A stretch of DNA of 64,000 bases from Phoronis australis (Eukaryota > Phoronida > Phoronidae), in the NCBI GenBank assembly GCA_002633005.1, contig NMRA01000118.1:496707-560706 (forward strand), in the 5' to 3' direction. Positions within the stretch are counted from its first letter, which is position 1, and the number at the start of each line of letters is the position of its first letter. The position numbers and the translations under genes are program-made. The notes under the pieces were generated by a model. It worked only from the letters and a program-made list of their open reading frames with translations, was not told where the DNA came from and ran no database searches. Shown here piece by piece: positions 61,799-64,000 of the stretch.

Positions 61799-62886
61799 TT
61801 AAACTCCAATTGAAATTGAAGGATTGCTAACAAAGTGTCGATATAGAGCAAACAAAAATAGCGATGTTGCAATCAGAAATCCAATGACTCCTGAAATCTG
61901 TAAAAGATAGGTTGTACAACACCTTAAGACAAGTAGTTCAGATTTTACTCAGATAAATACATTTTTATGCATATCTGTCACCTCAGTTTTGTTTGAAAAG
62001 CAGCCGATGACAAACTGTTGATGAATAACAAACAGAGGAAAGTCACTCTGGCATGTCACTGACGACTACACGCATTAAAGAATTCAAAGAAAACAAAAAC
62101 ATCACCAATTTAACATACGGTATGGCTGACAAGTGAAATTTCAGTTTGTCATTTTTTGAAAAAAAATAAGTAGCATCAAATAAAGCCAATCTGAAAGGTC
62201 TATGCAGAGATAACTTCAGACAATGTTTCAGAGAAATTGTGGACATTTAAAACAATGGTATGAGCTTCTGAAAAAAGATAAATTTGGCGCAATAGGTGAG
62301 ATTTTACCCTTATGTTAATTTTTGAATGTCACCACACATTTCAAAAATTGACTATAATCATGGTAAATACAAGTTGAATACTATGATAAAGTAGCGCAAT
62401 TTTAGGGCAAGAATAAATATAATTTCTAAAATAAGTTTTCCATGGTCCACGAAATGTGTACAAGGTCCAAAACTGATTTTGAGTGTCCGGAAATTGCGAG
62501 ACTATACTGTACCTTTTCATTGAGTATGTGACCTGTCTTCACTGTAGGTCATCTTAACTCGTTTTCCACTGAAATTTTCTTATTATTGAATGGAATCTGT
62601 GCTATTTGAAAATTAATTTCATATTTCAATTTAAATCTAATTTTCTTCATTTTTTGCCACAACTTTAATAAGTAAAAGTGAGCAGCTTCAACACAATTTT
62701 TTTGACTTATTTTAACAGTTGGTAACAGTAAAAGTCAGACTCGTAAGAATGAAATATTTTACTAACTTAGTAGTCAAGCTCACCTTTATTAACAGTTTAT
62801 ATTCGTTCCAGAACTCAGCCAGACTGACACGGATGGTGGATAGGCTGCACGGGCCGTATGATTCTGAACCCTGTATGTGCTGACAC
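61799..62886 (-). CDS. Last two exons of a protein with a C-terminal membrane segment (partial)
   Basis: Minus-strand exons 62784-62886 and 61799-61897 join in phase 0, with donor GTGAGC and acceptor TTTACAG. The penultimate exon reads CQHIQGSESYGPCSL, STIRVSLAEFWNEYKLLIK. The last exon reads ISGVIGFLIATSLFLFALYR, HFVSNPSISIGV and then stops. A hydrophobic stretch of about 18 residues flanked by Lys and Arg/His indicates a membrane helix close to the C-terminus, with a tail of about 13 residues. Upstream exons, which enter in phase 2, would lie right of 62886 and possibly beyond the window. I do not recognise the family. Confidence 0.55.
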
Positions 62887-62889
62887 CTA

Positions 62890-63540
62890 TAGGGAAACAC
62901 ATACATTACCAAGTCAACAACATTTTTAAGGATAGTTCGGGACTGGTTTATGGTGCCAGTACTGTAGCGAATACCAAAACAAAAATTACCAGACAGTAAA
63001 GTATCCAAATGAAGTTTAAGTATTTGGTGCCGATCAGTCAATACCTAGAACACTGAAGATGTGCTTGGTTAAATATTTTCATTAATTGTTTTCCGAATCA
63101 GCCATATATGACACAAAAAAAATCATGGGTGAAATCAAGCTCTTTGAGAATGAAAAGCTTTTGGCGCATCTTCAGTTTACAATATTGTGTCGTTGACTGT
63201 CTCATTCTGAATGTTAGCCAAGTACTTTCAAAGATGAAATACAGTTTAGTAAACTTAAACTTACCCTATTTAAGAAAAAATGAACAGAGTGTTTGAATGT
63301 TTGTTTCATTTTCATAGTATGAAGGTAATAATCATTCACTGATCATGCTTAATAACAACTCATAATATGTCTCTCATAGAAATGCAATAACATGTGAATG
63401 GCTGCTAACTCAGCACACGATCCAAAGCCTGGGTGTATATTGCCGACTCCTTTAAAAAGAGAAATGACTTGCATGTTTTTTTTTTGTAAAAATACTTATA
63501 GTTTCGAGTGCATACTGGCATTTTACAAGTAACAGCAAAG
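62890..63540. other. Probably intronic, no exon recognised
   Basis: Upstream of the partial membrane-protein exons. No convincing acceptor-donor pair with an open frame was found. Confidence 0.35.
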
Positions 63541-63768
63541 TTAGTGAGTGCTGCATGTTGCAGTGGGTTATGGTGTCTCAAGTGCCTTGGTACATTGTTA
63601 GTGAGTGCTGCATGTTGCAGTGGGTTATGGTGTCTCAAGTGCCTTGGTACATTGTTAGTGAGTGCTGCATGTTGCAGTGGGTTATGGTGTCTCAAGTGCC
63701 TTGTTACATTGTTAGTGAGTGCTGCATGTTGCAGTGGGTTATGGTGTCTCAAGTGCCTTGTTACATTG
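63541..63768. repeat. Minisatellite, four copies of a 57 bp unit
   Basis: Starts TTAGTGAGTGCTGCATGTTG and repeats at 63541, 63598, 63655 and 63712 with nearly no change; the first two copies end CCTTGGTAC, the last two CCTTGTTAC. As 57 is a multiple of three, several frames stay open and give artificial repetitive peptides on both strands. Confidence 0.95.
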
Positions 63769-64000
63769 TTATTCTTCTGACAATTGATCGGTTTGGGTTT
63801 TATAATAATAGTTGAGTTCCGATTTTTAACAACACGTTGCGTCTTTTAGAACCCTCGAGAACACCCAACTAAATATCACGCTGCACTCTACAAAATAATA
63901 GCCAAAATCAATTTGCAAATATGTTTCAGTGATAGTATTCAATATCAGTATTGAGCAAGTATCGGAATCAAATTGCCAACCTTTGCTAATCAAAAAACAT

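Noticed and set aside
63405-63815. Repetitive open frames of 86-115 codons on both strands
   Set aside because: They follow from a 57 bp repeat whose length is a multiple of three. No start context or family.
1-64000. CRISPR array, bacterial operon or phage signals
   Set aside because: The window is plainly eukaryotic, and the tandem repeats lack the regular repeat and unique-spacer pattern.

Overview
The window is animal nuclear DNA. It has multi-exon genes with GT-AG introns, domain exons of extracellular metazoan families (MAM, EGF, CUB, Sushi, Ig), dense non-autonomous DNA transposons, tandem repeats and one assembly gap. The gene content, the frequent CATGTACATGTA-like strings and the type of gag relic fit an invertebrate deuterostome (hemichordate, cephalochordate or similar). 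That assignment is inference; the sequence does not name a species.

Layout. 0-2.6 kb: a decayed retrotransposon gag and one Ig-domain exon (minus strand). 3-12.3 kb: repeat-rich, with nested inverted-repeat elements, short palindromic MITEs, a diverged satellite-like array, a dead Tc1/mariner transposase and a 1.1 kb element with an intact 8 bp target duplication. 14.6-26.9 kb (minus): two tandem four-exon genes for secreted SOUL/heme-binding proteins with identical intron phases. 31.0-32.6 kb (minus): three phase-compatible exons of an unrecognised protein. 38.7-49.1 kb (plus): a seven-exon gene whose spliced frame closes at 690 residues and reads signal peptide, MAM, eight EGF, CUB, Sushi. 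50.3-56.8 kb (minus, convergent with it): the complete six-exon SPT2/SPTY2D1 histone chaperone gene, 490 residues. 61.8-62.9 kb (minus): the last two exons of a protein ending in a C-terminal membrane segment. The right edge holds a 57 bp minisatellite.

The genes look independent and form no operon-like system. Two are intracellular or unassigned (SPT2, the 31-32 kb gene). The SOUL pair and the MAM-EGF-CUB-Sushi protein are predicted to be secreted. The most notable items are the MAM/EGF/CUB/Sushi architecture, the SOUL tandem pair with conserved gene structure, and several transposon insertions with readable target-site duplications. One of those insertions supplies the stop codon of a small cysteine-rich secreted-type reading frame inside an intron. 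All gene models were assembled by eye from splice signals, phase and domain continuity, so exon edges can be off where a splice site is weak.
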